Positions 27,655 to 36,586 of a DNA stretch of 64,000 bases are shown here, piece after piece. Made by a program: the position numbers and the translations under genes. The notes beneath the pieces are model-generated. The model was not told where the DNA came from. It worked only from the letters and a program-made list of their open reading frames with translations, and made no database searches. Within the stretch, counting starts at the first letter, position 1; each line of letters begins with the position of its first letter. This DNA is from Pseudoblastomonas marina (GTDB lineage Bacteria > Pseudomonadota > Alphaproteobacteria > Sphingomonadales > Sphingomonadaceae), in the NCBI RefSeq assembly GCF_014641655.1, contig NZ_BMID01000001.1:1912427-1976426 (forward strand), given 5' to 3'.

Positions 27655-29364
27655 CTATTCGAAGGGGTCGCCGACCGGTTTGCCGTCGATATAAAGCTGG
27701 CGGCCGGAATAGGGACGGATTTCGATCGCATCGTCCGCAACATCGGCGCCGGGCGCCGGTGGCACCAGGCCGCGCTCGAGCCGCCCGGCGCGGTTGCTCA
27801 TCTCTCGCGCGATCCCTTCGGCATCGAACACGAGGTGGTCGATCCGGCGGCCGTCGGTCAGGATCACATGCGTGCCCTCGCCCCGGGGGCCGACGACTAC
27901 GGCGCGGCAGGCGCGGCGGCACATGATCCCGCTATCGCCGACAAAGTCGCGGATCGCCGAGCGAAGCGCTTCGTCGCCACCGACGATCTGCAGGTTCGCG
28001 ACCCGCTCCTCGCCGATGTCGCGCCGATCCGATCCGTCGCGATAGGGCTCGTAGGGTCGCGATTGCCGCGCGAGCGCCTGCTTGGCGGCGCGCGAAACCT
28101 GCGCATCGACCGAGGCGGCGAGACCCTGTAGCGCTTCGCGCCCGGGCGCACCGAAATCCCATTTGAGCGCGTCGAAGTCGAACGCATCGACCGGCACCGC
28201 ACCGGTTTCGAGCCGCGCGAGCTGGTTCGATGCGCTGATCGCGCCGAAATTGAATAGCGGTAGCGCCAGCAGCAGCGCATAGGCGGCGGTGCCCACGGCG
28301 AGCTTGAGGTTCGAGGCGCGCAGGCGGTCCGGCCAAGCGGCCTTCCAGCCGCGCACCGTATCGATGAAATAGGCCACGCCATAGGCGACCGCGACGACGA
28401 TCGCGGCGAGTCCCCACAAGCGTTCGGGGCTGAGCCCGTGTTGGCCGATCCGCAGCCCCATCGAGATCGCGGCGAACACCGTCAGCGGGAGGATGCCGAG
28501 CGCAAGCACGCGCGCCGCGATGCGCATGGCGGGATTGGCGCTCATGCCGCGCGGATCGTCGCGGATCACGGCGTTGGCGAGCACGAAGCTACCGGCGGCG
28601 ATCGCGAGCAGCAGCGGCGTGGCACTGTCGGTCGCGTCCCACAGCACGCCCGGCCCGGAGACCAAGACCGCGGCGAGGAACACCACCACCGCGAGCGCCA
28701 CCGGCACCGCGAGAAGGCTGAACACGGTCAGCACCAGCGATTGGAGCGTGCCGATGATCTTCAGCTGGTTGCGCAACACCCCGAGCGCCGCGCCGAAGGC
28801 CGCACCCGAGAAAGTCCAGCCGAACCACGAATCGTCGATCAGTTCGTCGAGCGGGATGCCGACGAGGTCGAGCAGCTGGCTGACGAGGAACAGCACGATC
28901 CACGACAGGCCGGTGAAGGCCAGCGCGCCGCCCGCGCTGATCGCGTCGGTCCACACGTGATAGTGCGTATCGGCGTAGGAGGTACGCCAACGGCGGCGAT
29001 GGAAGCCGGCCTGGAACAGCGGGAGCGAGAGCCCGGCGGCGAAGATACCGGCCCAGATCCCGTATTCCTCGGCCGCGAGGTCGTCCGCCCGGCCCACTGC
29101 GCGCCACACCAGCCCGCCGATCACGAGGCCGACGATAGCGGCGTAGATCGCCGGTTCGCTCCAGCGATCGCGATCGAGCGTGAAGGCGAAAGCAAGCGCG
29201 CCGAAGCCCGCCAGCGCGGCCAGCGCCATGCGGAGGCCGCTGTCCTCGGCATGGTCGGTCAGCAGGTGGACGACCAGCCCGGCGAGGCCGAGCAGGCCGG
29301 CCAGCACCCACGGGCGCAGCGCCCATTCGGAATGCAGGTGCGCGCGCGTGCTCGGTTTCGCCAT
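27655..29364 (-). CDS. DUF4153 domain-containing membrane protein
   Basis: A 569-residue inner-membrane protein with roughly ten to twelve transmembrane helices in residues 15-390 and a soluble C-terminal domain of about 170 residues. The membrane part fits DUF4153: the WTDAISAGGALAFTGLSWIVLFL and FGAALGVLRNQ regions are typical in position. The C-terminal region has a CRRACRAVVVGPRGEG segment and ends YSGRQLYIDGKPVGDPFE. Function is unknown for the family. The FKBP gene starts in the upstream neighbour three bases away, so co-transcription from there is likely. Confidence 0.8.
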   Translation of the reverse strand: MAKPSTRAHLHSEWALRPWVLAGLLGLAGLVVHLLTDHAEDSGLRMALAALAGFGALAFAFTLDRDRWSEPAIYAAIVGLVIGGLVWRAVGRADDLAAEEYGIWAGIFAAGLSLPLFQAGFHRRRWRTSYADTHYHVWTDAISAGGALAFTGLSWIVLFLVSQLLDLVGIPLDELIDDSWFGWTFSGAAFGAALGVLRNQLKIIGTLQSLVLTVFSLLAVPVALAVVVFLAAVLVSGPGVLWDATDSATPLLLAIAAGSFVLANAVIRDDPRGMSANPAMRIAARVLALGILPLTVFAAISMGLRIGQHGLSPERLWGLAAIVVAVAYGVAYFIDTVRGWKAAWPDRLRASNLKLAVGTAAYALLLALPLFNFGAISASNQLARLETGAVPVDAFDFDALKWDFGAPGREALQGLAASVDAQVSRAAKQALARQSRPYEPYRDGSDRRDIGEERVANLQIVGGDEALRSAIRDFVGDSGIMCRRACRAVVVGPRGEGTHVILTDGRRIDHLVFDAEGIAREMSNRAGRLERGLVPPAPGADVADDAIEIRPYSGRQLYIDGKPVGDPFE

Positions 29365-29367
29365 GGC

Positions 29368-29946
29368 CTATTCGGTCGGGGCGGGTGCCGGCGCCTGGGC
29401 TTCGCCCTCGCCCTGCTGGGCCTGCTGCGCGATCATGAATTGCTGCGCAGCCTGGAAGCGCTGTTCGACATCGGCGCGTTCGAGGATGTCGACCACTTCG
29501 AGGTCGAACACGAGGTCGCTATCGGCCGGGATCGGCGATCCGGGGGGCGGCGCGGAACCATAAGCTTTCTCGGCGGGGATATAGAGCGTGTACTTGCCGC
29601 CCTTCTTCACCTGCTGGAGGCCTTCGAAGAAGCCGGGGATGGTCGCGCCTTCCTCGACCGCGAAGGGCGTGCCGCCGGGCAGGATCGATTCGGGAATCGG
29701 GAAATCCTGCGATTCGTCGAAGGTCGTTCCGTCGGGCAGGCGACCGGTATAGCGCGCGAACACGACCTGGCCGATCTCGGCGGTCGGACCCATGCCTTCC
29801 TCGATGACCTCGAGCTTCAATCCCTTGGGCTGCGCCGCCCAGGCGAGGCCCGCGGCGGCGAGCACGGCGATCGCGATGCCGATCCAGAGCTTGAGCAGCG
29901 ACCCCTTGGCGATGGGCTGCAACGGCACGCGGGTGACTTCGGTCAT
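29368..29946 (-). CDS. FKBP-type peptidyl-prolyl cis-trans isomerase, membrane-anchored
   Basis: Proline isomerase/chaperone, 192 residues. One N-terminal transmembrane helix (about 17-36) anchors it, so the FKBP domain (about 60-160) should face the periplasm. FKBP strands are clear: VVFARYTGRLPDGTTFDES, TIPGFFEGLQQVKKGGKYTLYIPAEKAYG and SDLVFDLEVVDI. A Gln/Ala/Pro-rich tail follows. It sits three bases ahead of the DUF4153 gene and downstream of the rpsU terminator, so its promoter should lie in about 29947-29973. Confidence 0.9.
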   Translation of the reverse strand: MTEVTRVPLQPIAKGSLLKLWIGIAIAVLAAAGLAWAAQPKGLKLEVIEEGMGPTAEIGQVVFARYTGRLPDGTTFDESQDFPIPESILPGGTPFAVEEGATIPGFFEGLQQVKKGGKYTLYIPAEKAYGSAPPPGSPIPADSDLVFDLEVVDILERADVEQRFQAAQQFMIAQQAQQGEGEAQAPAPAPTE

Positions 29947-29973
29947 GACAAGAGCGTCCTGATAAATACGGCG

Positions 29974-30015
29974 AAAAACAAACGGGGCGCGAAAGGTCTG
30001 CCCCTTCGCGCCCCG
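29974..30015 (-). terminator. Rho-independent terminator of rpsU
   Basis: An 11-bp perfect stem (CGGGGCGCGAA with TTCGCGCCCCG, 29983-30015) is followed on the minus strand by TTTGTTTTT. It ends the rpsU transcript before the FKBP gene. Confidence 0.88.
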
Positions 30016-30052
30016 ATTGGCGTATCAATGGTGCGAGTGCAAGCGCGGTGTC

Positions 30053-30256
30053 TTACGAACCGTCGCGTTCCAGCCGCTTGCGTTCGAGCTTGCGCGCGCG
30101 GCGCACGGCGGCAGCCTTTTCACGGGCGCGCTTTTCGCTCGGCTTTTCATAGTGACGGCGCAGCTTCATTTCGCGATACACCCCCTCGCGCTGCAGCTTC
30201 TTCTTGAGCGCGCGCAGGGCCTGGTCGACATTGTTATCGCGAACCATGATTTGCAT
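30053..30256 (-). CDS. rpsU: 30S ribosomal protein bS21
   Basis: Small-subunit ribosomal protein of 67 residues, needed for efficient initiation. The sequence starts [20 protein letters not shown] and has the basic [20 protein letters not shown] centre and an Arg/Lys-rich tail, as in alphaproteobacterial S21. The frame extends far upstream to 30763 only as noise. The gene is monocistronic, with its own terminator, and divergent from crcB across 210 bases in which no riboswitch or RNA gene was recognised. Confidence 0.96.
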   Translation of the reverse strand: MQIMVRDNNVDQALRALKKKLQREGVYREMKLRRHYEKPSEKRAREKAAAVRRARKLERKRLERDGS

Positions 30257-30466
30257 AAATTCAAACACCTCACTGAAAGGCGAGAGCCCACTCGAAAATG
30301 TGGGGTGCGCCCTATATCTAAGCCATGAAAATCGGGCCGAATCCGTACACGGAACGGCTAAGCGGTGGCGCAAATAGGCATTCGCAGGCGAAAATGCAAC
30401 CCCAAACCCCTCCAAAACGTCCGCGCGGGGGTGACGCGGCGGCAGGCTAGTATATAGGGCAGCGCC

Positions 30467-30847
30467 ATGGCTTCCCCCTCTCCCTTCACCGCAACCGCGC
30501 TCGTCGCGCTGGGAGGCGGCACCGGTGCCGCGGCGCGTTACTGGCTTGGCCGCGCGATCGGCGCGGGCCATCCGTTCCCCTGGGGCACGCTCGTCGCAAA
30601 TATCGCCGGCAGCATGGCGCTGGGCATCCTCGTCGGCTGGCTGGCACGGCACGGAGAAGGCGGGCAGCACCTGCGGCTGCTGCTCGCGGTCGGGCTGCTG
30701 GGCGGCTTCACCACATTCAGCGCCTTCAGCCTCGAAAGCGCCCTGATGATCGAACGCGGCCAAGCGGGGCTCGCCGCGCTCTATATTGGCGGATCGGTGG
30801 CGGCGGGCGTCCTCGCGCTGTTCGCCGGATTGAGGATCGCGGCATGA
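30467..30847 (+). CDS. crcB: Fluoride efflux channel CrcB/Fluc
   Basis: Small dual-topology membrane channel exporting fluoride, 126 residues with four transmembrane helices. Family motifs are present: [13 protein letters not shown] at the N-terminus, [13 protein letters not shown] with the channel Asn, and [12 protein letters not shown] with the phenylalanine-box residues. It overlaps the next gene by four bases (ATGA). I did not see a fluoride riboswitch upstream, so expression is probably constitutive and tied to the operon. Confidence 0.94.
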   Translation: MASPSPFTATALVALGGGTGAAARYWLGRAIGAGHPFPWGTLVANIAGSMALGILVGWLARHGEGGQHLRLLLAVGLLGGFTTFSAFSLESALMIERGQAGLAALYIGGSVAAGVLALFAGLRIAA

Positions 30848-31992
30848 GCATCGAGCGCGACAAGCAGGACGAAGTCCGCACCTACACGGTCGCGGCCGAC
30901 GATGACGGCATCCGGCTCGACCGCTGGTTCAAGCGGCACCTGCCGCAAATAGGCTTCGCCACCGTCTCGCGCTGGGCGCGCACCGGGCAGGTGCGGGTCG
31001 ATGGCGGGCGCGCCAAGCCCGACGATCGCATCGCCACCGGCCAGGAAATCCGCGTCCCCCCGGGCGGGCGCGATCCCAAGCGCAAGGGCCCGCGCCGGGT
31101 CGAACTGACCGAGCAGGAGGTCGCCGACGCCGAAGCGATGGTGATCCACCGCGACCGCGCGGCGATCGTGCTCAACAAGCCGCCCGGTCTCGCGACGCAG
31201 GGTGGCACCGGCATGACCAAGCATGTCGACCGGCTGCTCGACGCGTTTCGCGACAGCGAGGACGACCCGCGCCCGCGCCTCGTCCACCGGCTCGACAAGG
31301 ATACCAGCGGCGTGTTGCTGACCGCCGCCACGCCGGGCAGCGCGGCGTTCTTTTCCAAGCGCTTCTCCGGGCGCAGCGCGACCAAGGTGTACTGGGCGCT
31401 GGTGGTCGGCATTCCCGAGGAGAAGGAAGGCCTGATCGACGCGCCCTTGGCCAAGCAGCCGGGCAGTCACGGCGAGCGCATGCACCATGATCCCGAGGGC
31501 CAGCCGGCCAAGACGCGCTATCGCGTGATCGAGCGCGCGGGCAACAAGGCCGCATGGGTCGAGCTGCACCCGCTCACCGGCCGTACCCACCAGCTTCGCG
31601 CGCATATGGAAGCGATCGGCCACCCGATCGTGGGCGACGGAAAATATGGCGGGCAGGACGCGATGCTGACCGGCCAGATCAGCCGCAAGATGCACTTGCA
31701 TGCGCGGCGCCTGATCATCGGCGCGCCGGGCGGCAAGACGATCGACGTGGTCGCCCCGCTGCCCGAACATTTCGCGCAGACGATGGAAGCTATGGGTTTC
31801 GACCTGTCGCTGGGCGAGGAGATCATGGACTGGTCGCCGCCGCCGCCCACCAAAGAGGCGAAGAAGGCCAAGGCCAAGGCGCATGCCAAGCAGTATCGCA
31901 AGGCCCGCCGCGGCGAACGCCGCTCGCGTGTGACCTCGAAACCGGCGAAGAAGAAGGGCAAGCCCGGCAATCCGAAAGGCAAGCGGAGATAG
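30844..31992 (+). CDS. RluA/RluC family pseudouridine synthase
   Basis: Isomerises uridine to pseudouridine, most likely in 23S rRNA. The 382 residues contain an N-terminal S4 RNA-binding domain (about 18-75, [20 protein letters not shown]) and the catalytic domain with [12 protein letters not shown] holding the catalytic Asp, then [20 protein letters not shown]. The tail from about 335 is very rich in Lys/Arg/Ala and probably disordered RNA-binding. Length and S4 domain favour RluC rather than RluA. The stop shares one base with the next start. Confidence 0.9.
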   Translation: MSIERDKQDEVRTYTVAADDDGIRLDRWFKRHLPQIGFATVSRWARTGQVRVDGGRAKPDDRIATGQEIRVPPGGRDPKRKGPRRVELTEQEVADAEAMVIHRDRAAIVLNKPPGLATQGGTGMTKHVDRLLDAFRDSEDDPRPRLVHRLDKDTSGVLLTAATPGSAAFFSKRFSGRSATKVYWALVVGIPEEKEGLIDAPLAKQPGSHGERMHHDPEGQPAKTRYRVIERAGNKAAWVELHPLTGRTHQLRAHMEAIGHPIVGDGKYGGQDAMLTGQISRKMHLHARRLIIGAPGGKTIDVVAPLPEHFAQTMEAMGFDLSLGEEIMDWSPPPPTKEAKKAKAKAHAKQYRKARRGERRSRVTSKPAKKKGKPGNPKGKRR

Positions 31993-32597
31993 TGCATCCC
32001 AACCCTGCCTACCGCCACGCAGATCGTGCGCTGCGCGAGGACATCGTCGAGCAGGTCGGCTTCGGCACGGTCTTCGCGAGTACCCCGGACGGGCCGCGCG
32101 TGGCGCATGTCCCGATCGTCTCCACCCGCGACGGCGCGATCCAGTTCCACATGGCCAAGGCCAACGGGCTCGCGCGCCATCTCGATGGAGCAACCGCGCT
32201 GGCGGTGGTCAACGGACCCGACACCTATGTCTCGGCGCGCTGGTACGACGAGCCGAACAGCCACGTTCCCACCTGGGACTACCTGGCTGTCGAAATGGAG
32301 GGCCCGGTGCGGCAGATGGCCGAGGAAGGCCTGCGCGCGCATCTCGAAGACCTGACGGGCCGCCACGAAGCCCGCATCGCAGACGGCGAACCCTGGCGGA
32401 TGGCCGAGGCCGATCCCGCCCATATCGACAAGCTGGTGCGCGGTATCACCGGCTTCGAGATGGAAGTGAAGGCGTGGCGCGAGACGATCAAGCTGCACCA
32501 GGGCAAGCCCGAAAGAGTGCGCGCGCGGATCGCCGACCGGCTCGACGAACAGGGCGCGGGCGCGATCGCGCACCTGATGCGGACGCTGGCATCGTGA
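31992..32597 (+). CDS. PaiB-like FMN-binding negative transcriptional regulator
   Basis: A 201-residue split-barrel flavin-binding protein of the PaiB family, described as negative regulators in Bacillus; the biochemical role remains unclear. Characteristic segments are HPNPAYRHADR at the start, HVPIV, FHMAKANGLARHLDG, the motif YVSARWYDEPNSHVPTWDY and ITGFEMEVKAWRETIKLHQGKP. The GTG start overlaps the upstream TAG (TAGTG). The start codon is fixed by the conserved VHPNPAY beginning, although the frame stays open 146 codons further upstream inside the pseudouridine synthase gene. Confidence 0.85.
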   Translation: MHPNPAYRHADRALREDIVEQVGFGTVFASTPDGPRVAHVPIVSTRDGAIQFHMAKANGLARHLDGATALAVVNGPDTYVSARWYDEPNSHVPTWDYLAVEMEGPVRQMAEEGLRAHLEDLTGRHEARIADGEPWRMAEADPAHIDKLVRGITGFEMEVKAWRETIKLHQGKPERVRARIADRLDEQGAGAIAHLMRTLAS

Positions 32598-32607
32598 GGG
32601 CTGCGCG

Positions 32608-33264
32608 ATGAGCGATGTGGTCCGTCTCGCTGTATTCGATTGCGACGGCACGCTGGTCGACGGGCAGGCCGCGGTGGTCGAGGCGATGGCCGCCGCCTGC
32701 AGCGCCCTTGGCGAGCCGCTGCCCGACCCCAACCATACCCGCCGCTCGGTCGGGCTGAGCCTGCCATCGGCGATGCTCTCGCTGTTCCCCGACGCCGGGG
32801 CCACACGCCGCGATGCTCTGGTCGAAGCCTACAAGGACGCGTTTCGCGCGGCGCGCGAACGCAACGCCGTGGTCGAGCCGCTCTATGACGGGATCGCCGA
32901 ATTGCTGACCGGGCTTCATGCGGGCGGGTGGCAGCTCGCGGTCGCGACCGGCAAGTCGATGCGCGGCCTGAAGCACACGCTCGAAACGCACGGTCTTTCC
33001 GATCTGTTCAGCTCGCTCCAGACCGCCGACCGCAACCCGTCCAAGCCCGATCCCGCTATGCTGCGCAACGCGATGGACGATTGCCTCGCGCAGAGCTGCG
33101 TGATGATCGGCGACACCAGCTACGACATGGCGATGGCACGCCAGATCGGCGCGCGCGCGATCGGGGTCGATTGGGGCTATCATGCACCCGACGAGCTGAT
33201 CGATGCCGGGGCCGAACGCGTGGTCGCCGATACGAACGAACTGAAGGAGCTGCTCGATGGATGA
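32608..33264 (+). CDS. HAD-superfamily hydrolase, phosphoglycolate phosphatase-like
   Basis: Phosphatase of the HAD-IA type, 218 residues. The nucleophile and acid/base Asp pair is in VFDCDGTLVDG (residues 9-14), motif II in LAVATGKS, motif III Lys in NPSKPDPAML, and motif IV in MIGDTSYDMAMA. An alpha-helical cap lies between motifs I and II. The substrate could be phosphoglycolate or another small phosphate ester; sequence alone does not decide. It overlaps the following small gene by eight bases. Confidence 0.88.
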   Translation: MSDVVRLAVFDCDGTLVDGQAAVVEAMAAACSALGEPLPDPNHTRRSVGLSLPSAMLSLFPDAGATRRDALVEAYKDAFRAARERNAVVEPLYDGIAELLTGLHAGGWQLAVATGKSMRGLKHTLETHGLSDLFSSLQTADRNPSKPDPAMLRNAMDDCLAQSCVMIGDTSYDMAMARQIGARAIGVDWGYHAPDELIDAGAERVVADTNELKELLDG

Positions 33265-33466
33265 GCGACAGGCGCGCAATCGCCACATGCTGATCAGTCT
33301 CACCCGCCTGTCCGGGGCGGTGCTCATCATCTTCGGGATGATCGCATTGTCGGGCCGGATCGACCTCGACCGGACTTACGCCTGGGTGATGGTGATCGTC
33401 GGGATGGCCGATTTCTTCTTCGTCCCGCTGGTCCTCTATCGCCGCTGGCGCACGCCGAAGTCGTGA
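33257..33466 (+). CDS. Small two-helix membrane protein
   Basis: A 69-residue protein with two predicted transmembrane helices (about 11-31 and 40-60), a positively charged C-terminus and no recognised motif. An AAGGAG site lies just before its ATG inside the HAD gene. It overlaps the HAD gene at the start and the ATP12 chaperone gene by four bases at the end (GTGA), so the three are translationally coupled. Function unknown. Confidence 0.8.
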   Translation: MDERQARNRHMLISLTRLSGAVLIIFGMIALSGRIDLDRTYAWVMVIVGMADFFFVPLVLYRRWRTPKS

Positions 33467-34158
33467 AAAGGTTCTACGAGACAGCCGAGGCGCAGGCGGT
33501 CGAAGGCGGCTGGCAGGTCATGCTCGACGGCCGCGCGGTCAAGACGCAGGGCGGCCGCGCGCAGGTGGTGCATTCGCAGCGACTGGGCGAGGCGATGGCC
33601 GCCGAATGGGCAGCACAGGGAAACAAGATCGATCCGAAGGGCTTCGTCCTGCGCGACCTGGTCGACCACGCAATCGACAATGTCGCCCCCGATCCCGGCG
33701 CTACCGTCGACCGGCTGCTGCGCTACGCCGAGACCGATACGCTGTGTTATCGCGCCGATCCCGAGGATGCGCTGTTCAAGCGACAGCAGGAGGTATGGGA
33801 GCCGCTCGTCGCCGCATTGGAAGCGCGCGAGGGGATCCGGCTAGAACGCGTCAGCGGGGTGGTCGCACGCCCACCCTCGGACGACACGATCGAGGCGCTA
33901 CGGCGCCGCCTCGCCGCCCTTCCCCCGCTCGAACTCGCGGCGGTCGACATGATGACTTCGCTCGCGGCATCGCTGTGCGTCGCCCTCGCCGCAATCGACG
34001 ACGATGCCGATCCCGACAGGCTGTGGGATGCGGCCGAGCTCGAGGAGAGCTGGCAGGCCGACCTCTGGGGCAAGGACGAGGAAGCCGAAGAGCGCCGCGC
34101 CGAGCGCCGCGCGAACTTCAGGCAGGCGTTCGACTTCGCGCGGCTCGCGCGGCGCTAG
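33463..34158 (+). CDS. ATP12 family F1-ATPase assembly chaperone
   Basis: Bacterial relative of mitochondrial Atp12, which binds the F1 alpha subunit before assembly; it is largely confined to alphaproteobacteria. The 231 residues start RFYETAEAQAVEGGWQVMLDGRAVKT and contain the conserved AAEWAAQGNKIDP, YAETDTLCYRAD and QQEVWEPLVAALEAREGI segments. The GTG start overlaps the preceding stop. Last gene of the crcB operon, convergent with the Mla lipoprotein gene with three bases between stops. No ATP synthase genes are in the window. Confidence 0.92.
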   Translation: MKRFYETAEAQAVEGGWQVMLDGRAVKTQGGRAQVVHSQRLGEAMAAEWAAQGNKIDPKGFVLRDLVDHAIDNVAPDPGATVDRLLRYAETDTLCYRADPEDALFKRQQEVWEPLVAALEAREGIRLERVSGVVARPPSDDTIEALRRRLAALPPLELAAVDMMTSLAASLCVALAAIDDDADPDRLWDAAELEESWQADLWGKDEEAEERRAERRANFRQAFDFARLARR

Positions 34159-34161
34159 CGC

Positions 34162-34749
34162 CTAGCCCGAAATCCAGTCCGCGATCTGGCCGGCGACGTC
34201 GTTGGCCGCCCGGTTGAGAGCGGGTCCGACGGCATTCGCCTCGGGCGCAATGCCAGGGATCCGCGATTCGAACCGACGCGCGACCGTCTGTTGCCCTTCG
34301 CGGTGGAGCAGCGCGTCGAACCGCACGATCACCGATCCGTCGCGCGCGTCGTAACCCATTTCGAGCAGGCGGCCCGAGAGCAGCGTCCCGCCGGATGCAT
34401 CGGTATCGTCGCCTTCGAACACGACCCGCCCACTGCGCGCCCGCACCGTCTCGGCGATCAGCGCCTGCATCAACCGCGTCGGCCGTTCGACCCACATCGC
34501 GTCTTGCAGGTAGGCGACATTCGACGCGTCTACCTGCACCGGGACCCGCGTCACCGCGAGCCGCTGGCTGGTCGAGGGCTCCTCGACGATCAGCGCGTTC
34601 TCGACGCTCCCGGTGATCTCGGTCTGCGATTCGGGAGTCGCCGGCGTGAGGTTGAACAGCGTGGGTGGCGGGTCCTCGCCGAAACTGATGCAGCCCGACA
34701 GCGCGAGCAGCGCGGCCAGCGGAGCGAGGCGGATGAGAGGGATACGCAT
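34162..34749 (-). CDS. ABC-type transport auxiliary lipoprotein of the Mla system
   Basis: A 195-residue lipoprotein: signal peptide ending in lipobox LSGC (Cys20). The mature part resembles the PqiC/YmbA type auxiliary lipoproteins (segments SQRLAVTRVPVQVDASNVAYLQD and WVERPTRLMQALIAETV). It is the last gene of the mlaE-mlaF-mlaD operon. In related systems such lipoproteins link the MCE protein to the outer membrane; that role is inferred here from position. Confidence 0.85.
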   Translation of the reverse strand: MRIPLIRLAPLAALLALSGCISFGEDPPPTLFNLTPATPESQTEITGSVENALIVEEPSTSQRLAVTRVPVQVDASNVAYLQDAMWVERPTRLMQALIAETVRARSGRVVFEGDDTDASGGTLLSGRLLEMGYDARDGSVIVRFDALLHREGQQTVARRFESRIPGIAPEANAVGPALNRAANDVAGQIADWISG

Positions 34750-34765
34750 GGTTCGGCTCGGCTCC

Positions 34766-35704
34766 TTAAGGCTCGTAATCGGGCAGCGGCGGGCTCGACA
34801 GGAGTCCGCTCGCGCCCTGCTGTTCGATCCGCTCGGTCAGTTGCCGCAGCGCGCGCGTGGTCGCCTGCAGGTCCTTGATCGCGGCCTCGGCGGCGGGAAG
34901 CGTCGATTCGTTGACGCGCTTGGCGGCCGGCTGGATGCTCTCGAGGGTCGCGTCGAGCGTGTCGGCGGTCTCGCGTGCCTTGGCCAGCGTCCGGCGCAAT
35001 TCCTGCGCGACCGACGCGCCTTCCTGGTTGAGGATGCGGTCGGTCGACCCGGCGACCTGTTCGAACTGGGCCAGCGTCGCGCCCGCCTGCGCGAGGGTGC
35101 GGTTCAGTTCTTCCATCGTCGCGGTGATCATCGGCGACTGGTCGGCGAGGCTGTCGGACAGGCGCTCGGTGTTGCGCAGGATCCCGGCGAGCGTGTTCTG
35201 GTTCTCCGGATTGAGCAGTTCGGTCAGCCGCTCGGTGAGGGTCGACAATTTCTCGAGCACTTCGGGCGCATTCGACAGGATCGCGCCGAGACCGCCCTGG
35301 CGCGGCGGGATCACGGGCTTGCCCTCGGGACCGAGCTTGGTGATCGGCGGGGTGTTGGCCTGCGCGCCTGTCAGCTGGATGGTTGAGATCCCGGTGAAAC
35401 TGCCCTGGACGAAGGCTTCGGTGCCCTGGCGGATCGGGATGTCGTCATTGACCTCGATCCGCACGCGCACCTTGCTCGGGTCCTCGGGCCACAGCTCGAT
35501 CTGCTTGACCTCGCCCGCGGGCACGCCCGAGAACGAGACCGGCGATCCGTTAGCCAGCCCGTCGACGCTCTGCGGGAAGAAGATGTCGTATTGCCGTTTC
35601 GAGCCGTCGTTGATCTGCGCGAGCCAGACGATGAACAGGCCCAGCGCCGCCAGCAATGCCAGCGTGACCGCTCCGACCCATATGTAGTTTGCACGCGTTT
35701 CCAT
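34766..35704 (-). CDS. MlaD family protein (MCE domain)
   Basis: Periplasmic substrate-binding component of a phospholipid ABC transporter, 312 residues. One N-terminal transmembrane helix (about 8-29) precedes the MCE domain (about 38-118, with VSFSGVPAGEVKQIELWPEDPSKV and VQGSFTGISTIQLTGA). The rest is a long helical tail suited to forming an elongated tunnel. It lies between the ATPase gene and the auxiliary lipoprotein gene in the expected order. Confidence 0.92.
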   Translation of the reverse strand: METRANYIWVGAVTLALLAALGLFIVWLAQINDGSKRQYDIFFPQSVDGLANGSPVSFSGVPAGEVKQIELWPEDPSKVRVRIEVNDDIPIRQGTEAFVQGSFTGISTIQLTGAQANTPPITKLGPEGKPVIPPRQGGLGAILSNAPEVLEKLSTLTERLTELLNPENQNTLAGILRNTERLSDSLADQSPMITATMEELNRTLAQAGATLAQFEQVAGSTDRILNQEGASVAQELRRTLAKARETADTLDATLESIQPAAKRVNESTLPAAEAAIKDLQATTRALRQLTERIEQQGASGLLSSPPLPDYEP

Positions 35705-35713
35705 TGCCCTGCC

Positions 35714-36586
35714 CTATGCCTCGCCCGCCACGGGCTTGTCCATTGCCCGGCGCAATTCGTCGAGCGCTTGCGCGGTGAGCGCCGCCCGGCCGCGCGGGCC
35801 CTTGAAATATTCCTGGATCCACGGGTGATCGAGATCCATCAGGTTGGTGACCGTGTCGACCGCGATCACCTGGTTGTCCGCCAGCACCGCCACCCGGTCA
35901 CAGATCTCGTGCAGCGTATCGAGGTCGTGCGTGATCAGGAACACGGTGAGACCAAGCGTTTCGGACAATTCCTCGGTCTGCTTGTCGAAGGCCGCCGCAC
36001 CGATCGGGTCGAGCCCCGCGGTCGGCTCGTCGAGGAACAGCAATTCGGGATCGAGCGCAAGCGCCCGGGCGAGCCCGGCGCGCTTCTTCATCCCGCCCGA
36101 CAGTTCCGACGGATACTTGCCGAGCGCCTCTTCGGGCAGCCCGGCGAGCTTGACCTTGTAGTGGGCGATCTCGTCGAGCAGCTCGGGGGAGAGTTCGGGA
36201 TAATACTGCTTGAGCGGGACCTGGATGTTCTCGCCCACCGTCAGCGTGGAGAACAGCGCCCCGCCCTGGAACAGCACGCCCCAGCGATCGCGGATCCCGA
36301 TGATCTCGTCTGGATCGGCCTCGAGGATGTTGCGGCCGAACACCTCGATCTCGCCCTCCTGCGGGGTCTGCAGCCCGATGATCGAGCGCATCAGCACCGA
36401 CTTGCCGGTGCCCGAACCGCCGACCACGCCGAGGATTTCGCCCTTCCTGACGTCAAGCGACAAATTGTCGTGCACCACCTGCTCGCCGAAGGCGTTGCGC
36501 AGGCCACGCACGCGAATGGGGTATTCGCCGTAATCGTCCTGCCGCGCGACCGCGCGCTCGTCGATCCTGTCGAGCGGGTCGCTCAT
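35714..36586 (-). CDS. Mla-type ABC transporter ATP-binding protein
   Basis: ATPase subunit (MlaF type) of the lipid transporter, 290 residues. Walker A GGSGTGKS, the signature LSGGMKKRAGLARALALDP, Walker B LLFLDEPTAGLDP and the switch His in ITHDLDT are all intact. A C-terminal extension of about 25 residues follows the core. The ATG at 36586 overlaps the permease stop as ATGA; the longer frame upstream lies antisense-like over the permease gene. Confidence 0.94.
   Translation of the reverse strand: MSDPLDRIDERAVARQDDYGEYPIRVRGLRNAFGEQVVHDNLSLDVRKGEILGVVGGSGTGKSVLMRSIIGLQTPQEGEIEVFGRNILEADPDEIIGIRDRWGVLFQGGALFSTLTVGENIQVPLKQYYPELSPELLDEIAHYKVKLAGLPEEALGKYPSELSGGMKKRAGLARALALDPELLFLDEPTAGLDPIGAAAFDKQTEELSETLGLTVFLITHDLDTLHEICDRVAVLADNQVIAVDTVTNLMDLDHPWIQEYFKGPRGRAALTAQALDELRRAMDKPVAGEA

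Noticed and set aside
30451-30456. TATATA as a -10 for crcB
   Set aside because: No -35 at a usual distance and only eleven bases to the start codon; not supported.
30257-30466. Fluoride riboswitch before crcB
   Set aside because: I could not fit the conserved riboswitch core in the 210-base gap; no structure supported.
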